Shown: piece after piece, positions 35,172 to 44,710 of the stretch
Layout: the number at the start of each line of letters is the position of its first letter
Position numbering within the stretch: position 1 is the first letter of the stretch
NCBI GenBank assembly: GCA_003139695.1
Contig: PLJM01000006.1
Location: 186,001 to 250,000 of the forward strand
Direction: 5' to 3'
Source of the DNA: Candidatus Dormiibacterota bacterium
GTDB taxonomy: Bacteria; Chloroflexota; Dormibacteria; Dormibacterales; Dormibacteraceae
DNA: 64,000 bases
The notes under the pieces: model-generated
Told to the model about the DNA's origin: nothing
The model's database searches: none
Seen by the model: only the letters and a program-made list of their open reading frames with translations
Translations under genes and position numbers: made by a program

Positions 35172-36583
35172 TGGCGACAGTACCCAAGCAAATCGAGATC
35201 GGCTCCGATTACAAGGAGAAGTACGGCTTCTCCGTCCCCGAGGACTACATCTTCAAGGCCAAGCGCGGCCTGAACCCCGAGATCGTCAAGGAGATCTCGT
35301 GGATGAAGAAGGAGCCCGAGTGGATGTTGAAGATGCGACTCCGCTCGCTCGAGATCTTCCGCAAGAAGCCAATGCCCACCTGGGGCGCAGACCTCAGCGT
35401 GATCGACTTCGAAAATATCTTCTATTACCTCAAGGCGTCCGACAAGCAGTCGAAGACGTGGGAGGACCTGCCGCCCGACATCAAGAAGACGTATGACAGG
35501 CTGGGCGTGCCCGAAGCGGAGAGGAAGTTCCTCGCGGGCGTGTCGGCGCAGTACGAGTCGGAGGTCGTCTACCACTCACTCCACGAGGAGCTGTCGAAGA
35601 AGGGCGTCATCTTCACCGACACCGACTCGGCGCTGCGCGATCACCCCGAGCTGTTCAAGGAGTACTTCGGCACGATCATCCCGCCCGCGGACAACAAGTT
35701 CGCCGCGCTGAACACCGCGGTGTGGTCCGGTGGGTCGTTCATCTACGTGCCAAAGGGCGTGCGAGTGGACATTCCGCTGCAGGCGTACTTCCGCATCAAC
35801 GCGGAGAACATGGGCCAGTTCGAGCGGACTCTGATCATCTGCGACGAGGGCTCGTTCGTGCACTACATCGAGGGCTGCACGGCTCCCATCTACACGACCG
35901 ACTCGCTGCACTCGGCGGTGGTCGAGATCATCGTCAAGAAGAACGCGAGGTGCCGCTACACCACGATTCAAAACTGGTCGACCAACGTCTACAACCTGGT
36001 CACCAAGCGCGCTCTCGCGTATGCCGACGCCACCATGGAGTGGGTCGACGGCAACCTCGGATCGCAGATCACCATGAAGTACCCCAGCGTCTACCTGATG
36101 GAGCCCGGCGCCAAGGGCGATGTGCTTTCGGTGGCGTTCGCCGGCAAGGGCCAGCACCAGGACGCCGGCGGCAAGATGATCCACGTCGCACCCAACACAA
36201 CATCGACGATCACGTCGAAGTCGATCTCCAAGGGCGGCGGCCGGACTTCATACCGCGGCCATATCAAGATGTACCCCGACGCGAAGAACTCGAAGTCGTT
36301 CGTGAAGTGCGACGCGCTTCTTCTCGACGACCAGTCGCGCTCCGATACCTATCCGTACAACGATGTCGACGCCGAGAACGTGACCCTCGGACACGAGGCG
36401 ACGGTGAGCAAGGTTTCCGACGAGCAGCTCTTCTACCTGATGAGCCGCGGCATTACTCGCAACGAGGCCGAGACGATGATCGTCAACGGCTTCATCGAAC
36501 CCTTCACCAAGGAACTTCCACTCGAGTACGCCGTGGAGCTGAACCGTTTGATCCAGCTCGAGATGGAGGGGTCGGTAGGCTGA
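35171..36583 (+). CDS. sufB: Fe-S cluster assembly scaffold SufB
   Basis: 470 residues, normal length. Family landmarks include [30 protein letters not shown] with the conserved Cys, and the C-terminal [20 protein letters not shown], all within the right-handed beta-helix fold. SufB assembles the nascent cluster with SufC and SufD. sufD follows after 2 nt. Confidence 0.97.
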   Translation: MATVPKQIEIGSDYKEKYGFSVPEDYIFKAKRGLNPEIVKEISWMKKEPEWMLKMRLRSLEIFRKKPMPTWGADLSVIDFENIFYYLKASDKQSKTWEDLPPDIKKTYDRLGVPEAERKFLAGVSAQYESEVVYHSLHEELSKKGVIFTDTDSALRDHPELFKEYFGTIIPPADNKFAALNTAVWSGGSFIYVPKGVRVDIPLQAYFRINAENMGQFERTLIICDEGSFVHYIEGCTAPIYTTDSLHSAVVEIIVKKNARCRYTTIQNWSTNVYNLVTKRALAYADATMEWVDGNLGSQITMKYPSVYLMEPGAKGDVLSVAFAGKGQHQDAGGKMIHVAPNTTSTITSKSISKGGGRTSYRGHIKMYPDAKNSKSFVKCDALLLDDQSRSDTYPYNDVDAENVTLGHEATVSKVSDEQLFYLMSRGITRNEAETMIVNGFIEPFTKELPLEYAVELNRLIQLEMEGSVG

Positions 36584-36585
36584 CG

Positions 36586-37776
36586 TTGGGATTCACCGAA
36601 GAGACCCTGGAGAAGACAGGCCAGGGCGAACCCGACTGGCTGCGCGAGCGGCGACGCACGGCGTTTGCCGCATACGAGCGCATGCCGATGCCCAGCCGCA
36701 CCGACGAGGAGTGGCGCCGCACCGATGTGACCGGGCTCGACCCCGCGAAGTTCGCGACGCTCGAGCACGCCAACGGCCACAAGCAGGAGACGCCCAAGCT
36801 GCCGGCCGGCGTGATCTTCGAGCCGCTTTCCCTGGCCGCTCACAAGCACCGTCAGCTGGTCGAGCCACTGCTCTTCTCGGCCCTGCATGCAAACCGCGAC
36901 CGTTTCGCGGCGCTGCACGCCGCGTTCTTCACCGGCGGGAACTTCCTCTATGTGCCCGACGGCGTGGTCATCGAGGAGCCGATCCTTCGCCAGCATTTCT
37001 CGCACGAGGGCGGCACCACAGTGCTGCCACATACGGTCATCGTCGCCGGCCGCAACTCGCGCTTCTATTACCTCGACGAGTACATCGGTGAGGAAGAGGA
37101 AGCCGGGTACCGCAGCGGCTCGGCTGAGATCTTCGTTGGCGAAGGCGCGGACGTCGGCTACGTTTCGATCCAGAAGTGGGGACGCCACGCCTGGCACCTC
37201 GCCGACCAGCGCGCGCGCCTCGAGAAGGACTCGCGTCTGCGCCTCTTCAACATCACGCTCGGCGGCCGTTTTTCCAAGACACGTGTCGAAGCCTCTCTGG
37301 TCGGCCCGGGCTCGAGCGCAGAGCTCAAGGGCATCTACTTTGCCTCGGGCGAGCAGTTCTTCGACTTCCACACCTTGCAAGACCACCAGGTCGGCAACAC
37401 CACCTCAGACCTGCTGTTCAAGGGTGCGCTGCAGGACACGGCTCGCGCCGTATACGCAGGGCTCATCCGGATCGAGAAGGGCGCGGCGCGCTCGGACGCA
37501 TACCAGGCGAACCGCAACCTGGTGCTCTCCGAGCACGCAAGAGCGACCTCGATCCCGATGCTCGAGATCGACAACAACGACGTGCGCTGCACCCATGGCG
37601 CCACGGTCGGCCCTGTCGACCCCATGAGCATGTTCTACCTGCAGTCGCGGGGCATCCCCGCGACGACTGCGAAGCGGATGATCGTCCAGGGCTTCTTCGG
37701 TGAGGTCCTCGAGCGGATCCCCTTCGAGCAGGCCCGCACGCTGGTCGAGACGGAGCTGGAGGCGCGCCTTGGCTAA
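36586..37776 (+). CDS. sufD: Fe-S cluster assembly protein SufD
   Basis: 396 residues from TTG 36586, two bases after the sufB stop. GNFLYVPDGVVIEEPI and the C-terminal LQSRGIPATTAKRMIVQGFF show the SufB/SufD fold, with HGATVGPVDP containing the conserved His. The much longer open frame from 35722 is only a shadow through sufB. Confidence 0.95.
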   Translation: MGFTEETLEKTGQGEPDWLRERRRTAFAAYERMPMPSRTDEEWRRTDVTGLDPAKFATLEHANGHKQETPKLPAGVIFEPLSLAAHKHRQLVEPLLFSALHANRDRFAALHAAFFTGGNFLYVPDGVVIEEPILRQHFSHEGGTTVLPHTVIVAGRNSRFYYLDEYIGEEEEAGYRSGSAEIFVGEGADVGYVSIQKWGRHAWHLADQRARLEKDSRLRLFNITLGGRFSKTRVEASLVGPGSSAELKGIYFASGEQFFDFHTLQDHQVGNTTSDLLFKGALQDTARAVYAGLIRIEKGAARSDAYQANRNLVLSEHARATSIPMLEIDNNDVRCTHGATVGPVDPMSMFYLQSRGIPATTAKRMIVQGFFGEVLERIPFEQARTLVETELEARLG

Positions 37777-38083
37777 GGTGCGCGTCGCGTCGGTCGACGA
37801 GGTGCCCTTGGAATCGCTGAGAGCGGTCAGGGTCAACGAAACCGAGATCTGCCTGGCACACGCCGAGGACGGCAACTTCTACGCGATCAACGACGTGTGC
37901 ACGCATGAGAACTTCCTGCTCAGCGTGGGCGAGCTCTTCGAGCTGCAGGTCGAGTGCCCGCAGCATGGCTCGCGCTTCAACCTCAAGACGGGCGCGGTGA
38001 CCGGCCTGCCTGCGGTGATCCCGACCAAGGTGTATCCCGTCACGGTTGAAGGCAATGACATATACGTCGAGGTCCCCGACTGA
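37769..38083 (+). CDS. Rieske-type [2Fe-2S] ferredoxin of the suf operon
   Basis: 104 residues. Cluster ligands: CTHENFLLS (C-x-H) and CPQHGSRFN (C-x2-H), the bacterial NirD/biphenyl-ferredoxin type. No membrane anchor, so soluble. It starts with TTG at 37769, overlapping sufD by 8 nt, and its stop overlaps the sufS ATG. It may deliver electrons during cluster assembly; such Rieske genes are known inside suf operons of several phyla. Confidence 0.9.
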   Translation: MAKVRVASVDEVPLESLRAVRVNETEICLAHAEDGNFYAINDVCTHENFLLSVGELFELQVECPQHGSRFNLKTGAVTGLPAVIPTKVYPVTVEGNDIYVEVPD

Positions 38084-39312
38084 TGGCGACTGCCTCACGC
38101 GGAACCCGCCTGGATGTTGCCACCATCAGGAAAGACTTTCCGATCCTCGAGACCGGCATCGCCTACCTGGACTCGGCGAACACGTCCCAGCGTCCCCGAC
38201 AAGTGACGGGCGCGATGCTCGAGTACTTCGAGAAGTTCAACTCCAACATCCACCGCGCCGCGTATCACATCGCGGAAGAGGCGACAGAGCGGTACGAGGG
38301 CACTCGCGAGAAGGTGCGCGCCTTCATCAACGCGTCATCGACGAAAGAGGTCATCTACACGCGCGGGACGACTGAGGCCATCAACCTCGTCGCCTACTCG
38401 TGGGGTCGAAAGAACATCAAGAAAGGCGACCTCATTGTGCTGACCATCCTCGACCACCACTCCAACATCGTGCCCTGGCAGATCCTTGCGGCAGCCAATG
38501 GCGCGACGATCGAGTACGTCGACATCGATGAGCGCGGCGAGCTGCGCCTCGACCAGTTCCACGAGTTGCTGAAGCGGTCGCCCAAGCTGGTCGCCTTCAG
38601 CCAGGTCAGCAATGCGCTCGGCACCATCAACCCGGCGGAGCAAATGGTCGCCGCCGCCAAAGCCGCGGGCGCCACCGTATTGGTGGACGGAGCGCAGGGC
38701 GCCCCCCACCAGGGCGTCGACGTGCAAGCGCTCGGCTGCGACTTCTACGCGTTCAGCGGCCACAAGATGCTGGGCCCCACCGGCGCGGGCATCCTGTACG
38801 GCCGCCGCGAGCTACTCGAGGCGATGGACCCCTTCATGTCGGGCGGCGACATGATCAAGGCGGTCCGCATCGAGGGCACCACCTACCACGACCTGCCCTG
38901 GAAGTTCGAGGCAGGTACGCAGGCCATCGCCGAGGTCATCGGCCTGGGCGCCGCGGTCGATTACCTGAGCGGTCTGGGCATGGAGGCGGTGCGCGCCCAC
39001 GAACGTGAGATCACCGAGTACGCCTATGAGGCACTGAGCGACATCGGGGGGCTGACGCTTTACGGCCCTCCCCCATCGCGGCGCGCCGGGGTCATCTCGT
39101 TCGCGCTCGAGGGCATCCACCCCCACGACCTGGCGACGATCGCAGACCGCGACCAGGTGTGCCTGCGAGCCGGGCACCACTGCGCGATGCCGCTGATGAC
39201 GAGGCTCGGCGTGGCGGCCACCGCTCGCGCCTCCTTTTATATCTATACGCAGAAGGATGAAGTCGACCGGCTGGTCGGTTCTATCAAAGAGGCCCAGCGC
39301 ATATTCAAATGA
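38083..39312 (+). CDS. sufS: Cysteine desulfurase SufS
   Basis: 409 residues, group II desulfurase. PLP lysine in FSGHKMLGPTG; catalytic Cys in RAGHHCAMPLMTRLG; the TEAINLVAYSWG and DHHSNIVPWQ blocks are typical. It takes sulfur from cysteine and passes it as persulfide to SufU or SufE-like partners. It overlaps sufU by 4 nt (ATGA). Confidence 0.97.
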   Translation: MATASRGTRLDVATIRKDFPILETGIAYLDSANTSQRPRQVTGAMLEYFEKFNSNIHRAAYHIAEEATERYEGTREKVRAFINASSTKEVIYTRGTTEAINLVAYSWGRKNIKKGDLIVLTILDHHSNIVPWQILAAANGATIEYVDIDERGELRLDQFHELLKRSPKLVAFSQVSNALGTINPAEQMVAAAKAAGATVLVDGAQGAPHQGVDVQALGCDFYAFSGHKMLGPTGAGILYGRRELLEAMDPFMSGGDMIKAVRIEGTTYHDLPWKFEAGTQAIAEVIGLGAAVDYLSGLGMEAVRAHEREITEYAYEALSDIGGLTLYGPPPSRRAGVISFALEGIHPHDLATIADRDQVCLRAGHHCAMPLMTRLGVAATARASFYIYTQKDEVDRLVGSIKEAQRIFK

Positions 39313-39716
39313 GCAGCACCCCAGCCGACGACCAGTTCTATCGCGAGTACATCCTTGACCACTACAAGAACCCGCGCAATTTCGGGCGACTGGAAAACCC
39401 GGACATCAGCCACGAAGAGGACAACCCTCTTTGCGGAGACGTGATCGGGATGGAATTCCGCGTCAAGGACGGGGTCATCGAGGATGTCAAGTTCCACGGG
39501 CGCGGATGCGCCATCTCGCAAGCGGCGGCGTCACTGCTCACGGAGCGACTCAAGGGCCTGCCTCTCGACGACGCAAAGAAGATCAGTAAGGACGATGTGC
39601 TGGGGGAGCTGGGGATCCAGATCTCACCGGCTCGCATCAAGTGCGCGCTGCTGTCATTGAAGGTTTTGAAAGTCGGGGCCTACGGGCTGGCCGGCGACGA
39701 CGAGGAAGGAGAGTAG
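39309..39716 (+). CDS. sufU: Sulfur transfer protein SufU
   Basis: 135 residues with the conserved Cys set CGD, GCAISQAA and IKCALLSLKVL, plus the intervening Asp. The insertion around residues 70-95 (LTERLKGLPLDDAKKISKDD) is typical of SufU rather than IscU. In Gram-positive bacteria SufU is a zinc-dependent sulfur acceptor from SufS. Confidence 0.94.
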   Translation: MSSTPADDQFYREYILDHYKNPRNFGRLENPDISHEEDNPLCGDVIGMEFRVKDGVIEDVKFHGRGCAISQAAASLLTERLKGLPLDDAKKISKDDVLGELGIQISPARIKCALLSLKVLKVGAYGLAGDDEEGE

Positions 39717-39718
39717 CT

Positions 39719-40051
39719 ATGAGTCAGGAAGAGCAGTTCAAAGATCTGAAGCTCGACGACGTCCGCAAGCTGATGGACGAGGGCGACTACGACATCGTGG
39801 ACGTGCGCGAGGACTGGGAGTGGAACAAGGGCCATGTCCCGGGTGCACGGCACGTGGTATTGAACTCCGTGCTCGCGAATCCGGCAGCGGCGAAGTTTCG
39901 AGACAAGACGATCTTCGTTTGCATGACCGGGGAGCGTTCCTCCGTCGCGTCGGAGATGGCCGTGGCGCTCGGGATCAAAGACGTCGTGAACTTCCGCGGC
40001 GGCACCAAGGCCTGGAAAGACGCAGGACTGCAATTGGAGACCACCCCATGA
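39719..40051 (+). CDS. Rhodanese-like sulfurtransferase domain protein
   Basis: 110 residues from ATG 39719. Single rhodanese domain: DVREDWEWNKGHVPGA, then the active-site loop FVCMTGERSSVAS with the catalytic Cys. Located 2 nt after sufU, so it probably handles persulfide sulfur in the same pathway. The stop is part of a short hairpin. Confidence 0.88.
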   Translation: MSQEEQFKDLKLDDVRKLMDEGDYDIVDVREDWEWNKGHVPGARHVVLNSVLANPAAAKFRDKTIFVCMTGERSSVASEMAVALGIKDVVNFRGGTKAWKDAGLQLETTP

Positions 40052-40075
40052 AATCTTCGATTTCACGGGGACCCC
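40049..40075 (+). promoter_or_regulatory. Tandem small hairpins between rhodanese gene and sufT
   Basis: TGAAATC-TTC-GATTTCA (40049-40065) is a perfect 7-bp stem starting at the stop codon, followed at once by CGGGG-A-CCCCG. It may tune expression of sufT or mark an RNA processing site. No T-run, so not a clear terminator. Confidence 0.35.
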
Positions 40076-40085
40076 GGGAGATGCC

Positions 40086-40427
40086 ATGACAGACACCACA
40101 CCCACCAGCACCGTGGCGCCGGAGTCGAGCGTCAAGCCGGAGGACGTGATCGAAGTGCTGCGCCAGTGCTTCGACCCCGAGATCCCGGTCAACATCGTCG
40201 ACCTCGGCCTTATCTACGACATCGCGATCAAGCCAGAGCGGGTCGACATCAAGATGACGCTGACCGCGCTGGGCTGCCCGATGGCGGCCGAAGTGATGAC
40301 CGATGTCCGCGACCACCTGCTGACCCTGCCGGGCATCAGCGATGCCGGCGTGGACATCGTCTACGAACCGGTCTGGACCCCAGAGCGCATGTCAGAAGAA
40401 GCGCGCTGGGAACTGGGGATGGTCTAG
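40086..40427 (+). CDS. sufT: SufT/MIP18-family Fe-S maturation protein
   Basis: 113 residues. DUF59 core: VIEVLRQCFDPEIPVNIVDL, GLIYDI, then LGCPMAAEV with the conserved Cys and VYEPVWTPERMS at the end. These proteins help move clusters from the SUF scaffold to target proteins. Last gene of the suf operon; it converges with the lipoprotein gene at 40441. Confidence 0.92.
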   Translation: MTDTTPTSTVAPESSVKPEDVIEVLRQCFDPEIPVNIVDLGLIYDIAIKPERVDIKMTLTALGCPMAAEVMTDVRDHLLTLPGISDAGVDIVYEPVWTPERMSEEARWELGMV

Positions 40428-40440
40428 CCCAGAGCTCCGA

Positions 40441-41541
40441 TCAGGCCGGGTGTGGCCACACATCGGACACGCTCGTGATGACGGATTCGGTCTCCGCGCC
40501 TGTTTGCAGGTCGTAGATGTAGGTTTTTCCCGTCGGAATCGCCGATCCGGGCAAGCATTCGTTCAATTTGCACAAGCGCTCGCCCTGGTACCAGACGAAG
40601 CGCGCGGTGAGGAAGGCCGGATCCGCACGATACGCACCACCCAACTGGCGGACCGCGGCGGTCGAAGCGTCCACAACATACGTACGAGATACGCCTGAGG
40701 TGTCCCGCGTCTCGTACACGATTTGGCCGCCCCCCGGCGACGCTTTCGGCCTGATCCAAACGACTCCAGGAAGGAAGGTGGAGACAACCCCGTTGCGCCA
40801 AACCTTTACGTCTTTCGAGTCTAGGAAGTAAAAGCTCGCGCCTGACCAGACAGACATGTTCACAAATGGGGTCGACGGTGTAACGTCGACGCCGCCTGCG
40901 GTCCACATGCGAAAGACGTCCGTGACGCTCTGGGCCCAGGTGATGAAGCGACCATCCGGCGAGTAGGTGAGGTGGAAATCCCACCCGTCGGCGCATCCTT
41001 GAGACTCGCAGCCAAAGCCGGGCGAGGGAAGCCCGGGCATTGAGCTGACGATTCTGTCTTTGCCTCCACTGACCAGGTGGAGTTGCATGGTTGAACGGCC
41101 CCCGCTGTTCGCACGGCTGGACATGTATGCGGCAGTCTTTCCATCCGGACTCCAGGTGAAGAACCCGCCGGCCCCGCCGGCGATGGGCGTCCTGGGGGAT
41201 CCGGAGAGTGGTGTGCGCACGAGGCCCCTCTTGGCATCAACGTACGAGAGAGTCGCACCGCTCACAAAGCGTGGCGCGGGGACGTCCCTCAAATTGCTCA
41301 CGGTCCGGGGGTGGTTGATGTCGGTGAGGTCGCGAACGACGTACGACCCGCTGCCACGGAGCGTGACCAGGGCAAGGTTGCGGACAGGTGTTGGGGTTGT
41401 GCTGGGCGAGGCGGACGCTGTGGGGGAAGGCGCCAGGGAAGGCGACGGGGATGGCGCGTTCCCCACCGGAGGTGTCGAGCTACAGGCCGATGCGATCAGC
41501 GCGGTCACGGCCAGTGCTCTGATCCAGTGGGCGGCGTTCAT
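40441..41541 (-). CDS. Secreted lipoprotein with beta-propeller-like repeats (paralogue of 23932-25074)
   Basis: 366 residues. Signal peptide with lipobox LIASACSS, then a Pro/Ser/Thr-rich linker, then propeller blades such as FTWSPDGKTAAYMSS and TYSPDGRFITWAQS. It shares layout and several motifs with the lipoprotein at 23932, including VVWIRPKASPGGGQIVYETR against SWIHPWPSADGLRIAYTT, and a WPH near the C-terminus. Function unknown, expected at the cell surface. The ATG is preceded by AGGA, so this one seems to have a leader. Confidence 0.7.
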   Translation of the reverse strand: MNAAHWIRALAVTALIASACSSTPPVGNAPSPSPSLAPSPTASASPSTTPTPVRNLALVTLRGSGSYVVRDLTDINHPRTVSNLRDVPAPRFVSGATLSYVDAKRGLVRTPLSGSPRTPIAGGAGGFFTWSPDGKTAAYMSSRANSGGRSTMQLHLVSGGKDRIVSSMPGLPSPGFGCESQGCADGWDFHLTYSPDGRFITWAQSVTDVFRMWTAGGVDVTPSTPFVNMSVWSGASFYFLDSKDVKVWRNGVVSTFLPGVVWIRPKASPGGGQIVYETRDTSGVSRTYVVDASTAAVRQLGGAYRADPAFLTARFVWYQGERLCKLNECLPGSAIPTGKTYIYDLQTGAETESVITSVSDVWPHPA

Positions 41542-41616
41542 GTCCTTGCAGCAGTAACGACCCGAGGGGGGATTAGTTATGAGTAGCCGTTAGCCGTTTC
41601 AGCGAATTGGAAGCGC

Positions 41617-42234
41617 TCAGCAGCCGGAGATCGGGTTGCCGTTGGCATCGACTCCCCCGGTCACGCCGTTGCAGTCGCCCGCGTACCAGGTGAGCGTGCC
41701 GTTGTCGCACCGATAGTGGTACGGACCGGTCAGGAAGCCTGACGAGCCGCCCCCCAGCGTCCCGCTGGGCGGGCACACGATGATGCTCTGCGTAACTACG
41801 AATCCACTCACCAGAACCATCAAGGCGATCACAGCCCCCGCGACCTCAGATAACACTGCGCTCCTTCCATTGCGACCGCTAAGCGACCTGACGGCCGCGA
41901 TCGCCGAAAGGATCCCGGCGACCGACAGCGGCAGGCCGATGGAAAAGAGGGCGAAAAAGCCGAGCAGCAAAAGGCCGGCGGCCGCCGCCGCGAGCATCGC
42001 CGGCCGCAGCATCGCCATCCGGGCATTGCCAAGGAGGGATAACCCAAGCAGGGCTGCCATCAGCAGCATGTAGCCGCCGACGAACGGAACAACCGCTGCC
42101 GAGTCAGGTGGAGGACCGCCCTGTCCTCCGAGGATCGCGCGGTAGGCGATGACGTCGGCCAGCACCAGCGCGATGGCTACCCAAACCAAGGTTGCTGACG
42201 CCCGACCAACCCGTCCCGCGCCCGGGATCACCAC
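41617..42234 (-). CDS. Hypothetical membrane protein with Cys-rich extracellular tail
   Basis: 205 residues with about four or five membrane helices (for example TLVWVAIALVLADVIAYRAI and AGLLLLGFFALFSIGLPLSV), followed by a Gly/Ser-rich C-terminal tail with four Cys that could form two disulfides outside the cell. Family not recognised. The GTG start lies 6 nt after TAGAGT. Confidence 0.6.
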   Translation of the reverse strand: MVIPGAGRVGRASATLVWVAIALVLADVIAYRAILGGQGGPPPDSAAVVPFVGGYMLLMAALLGLSLLGNARMAMLRPAMLAAAAAGLLLLGFFALFSIGLPLSVAGILSAIAAVRSLSGRNGRSAVLSEVAGAVIALMVLVSGFVVTQSIIVCPPSGTLGGGSSGFLTGPYHYRCDNGTLTWYAGDCNGVTGGVDANGNPISGC

Positions 42235-42240
42235 GTCAGA

Positions 42241-42246
42241 ACTCTA
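42241..42246 (-). promoter_or_regulatory. Putative -10 hexamer of the membrane protein gene
   Basis: TAGAGT on the minus strand, 6 nt before GTG 42234. Confidence 0.45.
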
Positions 42247-42277
42247 GGCTTGATCACGGTGACTGATCGGGCCTCCG

Positions 42278-42283
42278 TAGACT
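42278..42283 (+). promoter_or_regulatory. Putative -10 hexamer of the citrate synthase operon
   Basis: TAGACT lies 8 nt before GTG 42292, the start supported by alignment with the second citrate synthase. Confidence 0.45.
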
Positions 42284-42291
42284 TAATCCTC

Positions 42292-43410
42292 GTGCCTGAC
42301 TTCAGCCCTGGGCTGGAAGGTGTCGTCGCCGCCGAAACCTCGATCAGCGAGGTTGATGGCGCCAACGGCCGCCTGATCTACCGGGGTGGATACCTAATCG
42401 AAGACCTCGCGCCAGTCGCGACCTTCGAAGAGGTGGCCTACCTGCTTTGGCACGGCGAGCTGCCAACCAACACTGAGCTCGATGCGTTGAAGCACCAGAT
42501 GGCCGCGTGCCGCAACCTCACCGATCACGCGCAGCGCACGCTGGAGTCGGCCGACCCTGAGACCAATCCGATGGACATCCTGCGCACAGTCGTCTCGGCC
42601 CAGGGCTCGACCACGCTGCCGACCAAACCCAGCCTCGAGGAGGCGGTCGCGCTAACGGCAATCTTTCCGACCATCGTCGCCGCCGCCTGGCGGCGAAGCC
42701 AGAGGCATGAGATCGTCAAGCCACGTAGCGACCTCGGCCATGCCGCCAACCTGCTGTGGATGATGGATGGCAAGGAGCCGTCCGCCGACCGCACCCGCTG
42801 GCTCGAGCTATACCTCGTGCTCCTGGCGGACCACGGCCTCAACGCCTCCACTTTCGCGGCGCGAGTCATCGCCTCGACGGGCAGCGACCTGTGCTCATCG
42901 GTGGTCGGCGCCATCGGGGCGCTGAAAGGCCCTGCCCATGGCGGTGCCACTTTCGCCGCTCGCACGATGCTGGACAAAATCGGTTCCACCAAGCTCGCCG
43001 AGAAATGGCTCATCGACGCGCACGCCCGCAATGAGCGGTTCGCCGGTTTCGGACACCGCGTTTACAGGACCTACGATCCTCGAGCGCGAATCCTCAAGGA
43101 GCTCGCCGCCGACGCGGCACCCGAGCTGCACCGAAAGGCCGACCGGACCGAAGAGGTGGCGCTGAGAATCCTGCACGAGGCGCACCCGGAGCGGCCGAAC
43201 GCGACCAACGTCGACTTCTGGGCGTCGGTGGTATTGACCGGCGCAGGGATTCCGAAAGCTCTCTTCACCTGCGTCTTCGCCACCTCGCGCGTCGCCGGTT
43301 GGACCGCCCACGTCCTCGAGTCGATGGAGGACCTGCGCATCATCCGGCCCGCCTCGGTATGGACCGGGCCCGAGGCGGGTAAGCAGCCGCTGCCCCTGGC
43401 CAAGCGATGA
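42292..43410 (+). CDS. Citrate synthase family protein 1
   Basis: 372 residues from GTG 42292, giving MPDFSPGLEGVVAAETSISE, which lines up with the start of the next gene's product; TTG 42250 would add 14 residues. Active-site segments GPAHGGA and FGHRVYRTYDPRAR carry the two catalytic His. Short, type-I-like citrate/2-methylcitrate synthase. It condenses acetyl- or propionyl-CoA with oxaloacetate. Overlaps the second copy by 4 nt (ATGA). Confidence 0.9.
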   Translation: MPDFSPGLEGVVAAETSISEVDGANGRLIYRGGYLIEDLAPVATFEEVAYLLWHGELPTNTELDALKHQMAACRNLTDHAQRTLESADPETNPMDILRTVVSAQGSTTLPTKPSLEEAVALTAIFPTIVAAAWRRSQRHEIVKPRSDLGHAANLLWMMDGKEPSADRTRWLELYLVLLADHGLNASTFAARVIASTGSDLCSSVVGAIGALKGPAHGGATFAARTMLDKIGSTKLAEKWLIDAHARNERFAGFGHRVYRTYDPRARILKELAADAAPELHRKADRTEEVALRILHEAHPERPNATNVDFWASVVLTGAGIPKALFTCVFATSRVAGWTAHVLESMEDLRIIRPASVWTGPEAGKQPLPLAKR

Positions 43411-44522
43411 GCGCCGAGTTCGTCCCCGGCCTCGAGGGGATCATCGCGGCGCGCACCGAGATCAGCCTGGTCGACGGCGCCAACGGCCGTCTGGTCTATC
43501 GCGGCTACGTCATTGCCGACCTGGCTGAGGAGATGTCGTTCGAAGAGGTCGCCTACCTCTTGTGGAACGGCAGCCTGCCCAAGCGTGCCGAGCTCGACGC
43601 GCTCACCCAGGAGCTGGCCGGCTCGCGAGCCCTAACCGCTCCTGCCATGGCCACGCTCGAGTCCTTGCCCGCGGACACCGATCCCATGGATGTCTTGCGT
43701 AGCGTGGTTTCGGTGCAGGGGGTCGAGCACAAGCTGCAGAAACCCACGATTCCTCTCGCGATCCACGCGACCGCATCCTTCCCGACGATCCTCGCCACGT
43801 TTCACCGGCTCACGCAGGGGCTCAAGCCCGTCGAGCCTCGGGCCGACCTCGGCCACGCCGCCAACTACCTGTACATGCTCAACGGAAAAGAGGCGTCGCC
43901 GGAGATCGTGCAGGCCCTCAACACCTACCTGGTCCTGCTGGCCGACCATGGCATGAACGCGTCGACGTTCACCGCTCGCGTTATCGCATCGACCGACTCG
44001 GACCTCGCCTCCTGTCTCGTGGGCGCGATCGGGGCCTTGAAGGGGCCTGCTCATGGAGGCGCGCCGTCGGCCGTGATGGACCAGCTCGAGCAGATCGGCA
44101 CTGCGGACAACGCCGAACACTGGATGCGCGAAGCCCGCAAAGAGAAGGTGAGGTTCATGGGCTTCGGCCACCGCGTCTACCGCACGTATGACCCGCGCGC
44201 GAAGATCCTGAAGGCGTTGTGCCAGCGGCTGAATCCGAAGTTTTACGAGCTCGCTTCGAAAGTAGAGGAGACCGCCCTCGCCCTGCTCCACGAGGAGCAC
44301 CCGGAGCGGCCGCAGGCAACCAACGTGGAGTTCTATTCGGCCGGCGTGCTGCAGGCGATCGGCCTGCCCACGGAATACTTTCCGCCGACCTTTGCCGTCT
44401 CACGCGTGGCCGGTTGGTCGGCTCACGTGCTCGAGCAGGGCTCTCACAACCGCCTCATCCGACCCCAGTCGGAGTACATCGGACCCGCACCTCGAAAACC
44501 GCTACCGCTCGCCGAGCGGTGA
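43407..44522 (+). CDS. Citrate synthase family protein 2
   Basis: 371 residues. Same family and layout as the preceding gene: VPGLEGIIAARTEISLVDGA at the start, GPAHGGAPSA, FGHRVYRTYDPRAK and SRVAGWSAHVLEQG. The pair probably arose by tandem duplication; one may have become a 2-methylcitrate synthase or they may form a mixed enzyme. The next small gene overlaps its stop by 4 nt. Confidence 0.92.
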   Translation: MSAEFVPGLEGIIAARTEISLVDGANGRLVYRGYVIADLAEEMSFEEVAYLLWNGSLPKRAELDALTQELAGSRALTAPAMATLESLPADTDPMDVLRSVVSVQGVEHKLQKPTIPLAIHATASFPTILATFHRLTQGLKPVEPRADLGHAANYLYMLNGKEASPEIVQALNTYLVLLADHGMNASTFTARVIASTDSDLASCLVGAIGALKGPAHGGAPSAVMDQLEQIGTADNAEHWMREARKEKVRFMGFGHRVYRTYDPRAKILKALCQRLNPKFYELASKVEETALALLHEEHPERPQATNVEFYSAGVLQAIGLPTEYFPPTFAVSRVAGWSAHVLEQGSHNRLIRPQSEYIGPAPRKPLPLAER

Positions 44523-44710
44523 TCGCCCGGTTCGACGCCCCGGCCCGCCAGAACTTGGGCGACGCCGGTCTCGCCTGGTTTCTGCTCCTGGCCGGGGCGG
44601 TAACCGCACTCTGGGTCTTCGCCCCCACCCGCCGAGACGCCCTCGACAGCGATCTGACCCTCGTCTTCATCGGGGCGCAGCTTCGGCCGGGCGCGCCCTT
44701 CGGGCAGTGA
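44519..44710 (+). CDS. Small single-helix membrane protein
   Basis: 63 residues, GTG start inside the GTGA that ends the second citrate synthase, and its own TGA overlaps the GTG of the next gene in the same way. One membrane helix (GLAWFLLLAGAVTALWVFAP) flanked by short charged parts. The double 4-nt overlap is the main evidence that it is real. No family recognised. Confidence 0.55.
   Translation: MIARFDAPARQNLGDAGLAWFLLLAGAVTALWVFAPTRRDALDSDLTLVFIGAQLRPGAPFGQ

Noticed and set aside
35722-36585. Long upstream extension of sufD
   Set aside because: It is the alternate frame of sufB; sufD homology begins at TTG 36586.
44392-44706. N-terminal extension of the GT-C protein
   Set aside because: It runs through the second citrate synthase and the 63-residue gene in another frame and is Arg/Pro-rich shadow sequence; GTG 44707 gives a membrane protein with a normal start and a GTGA overlap.
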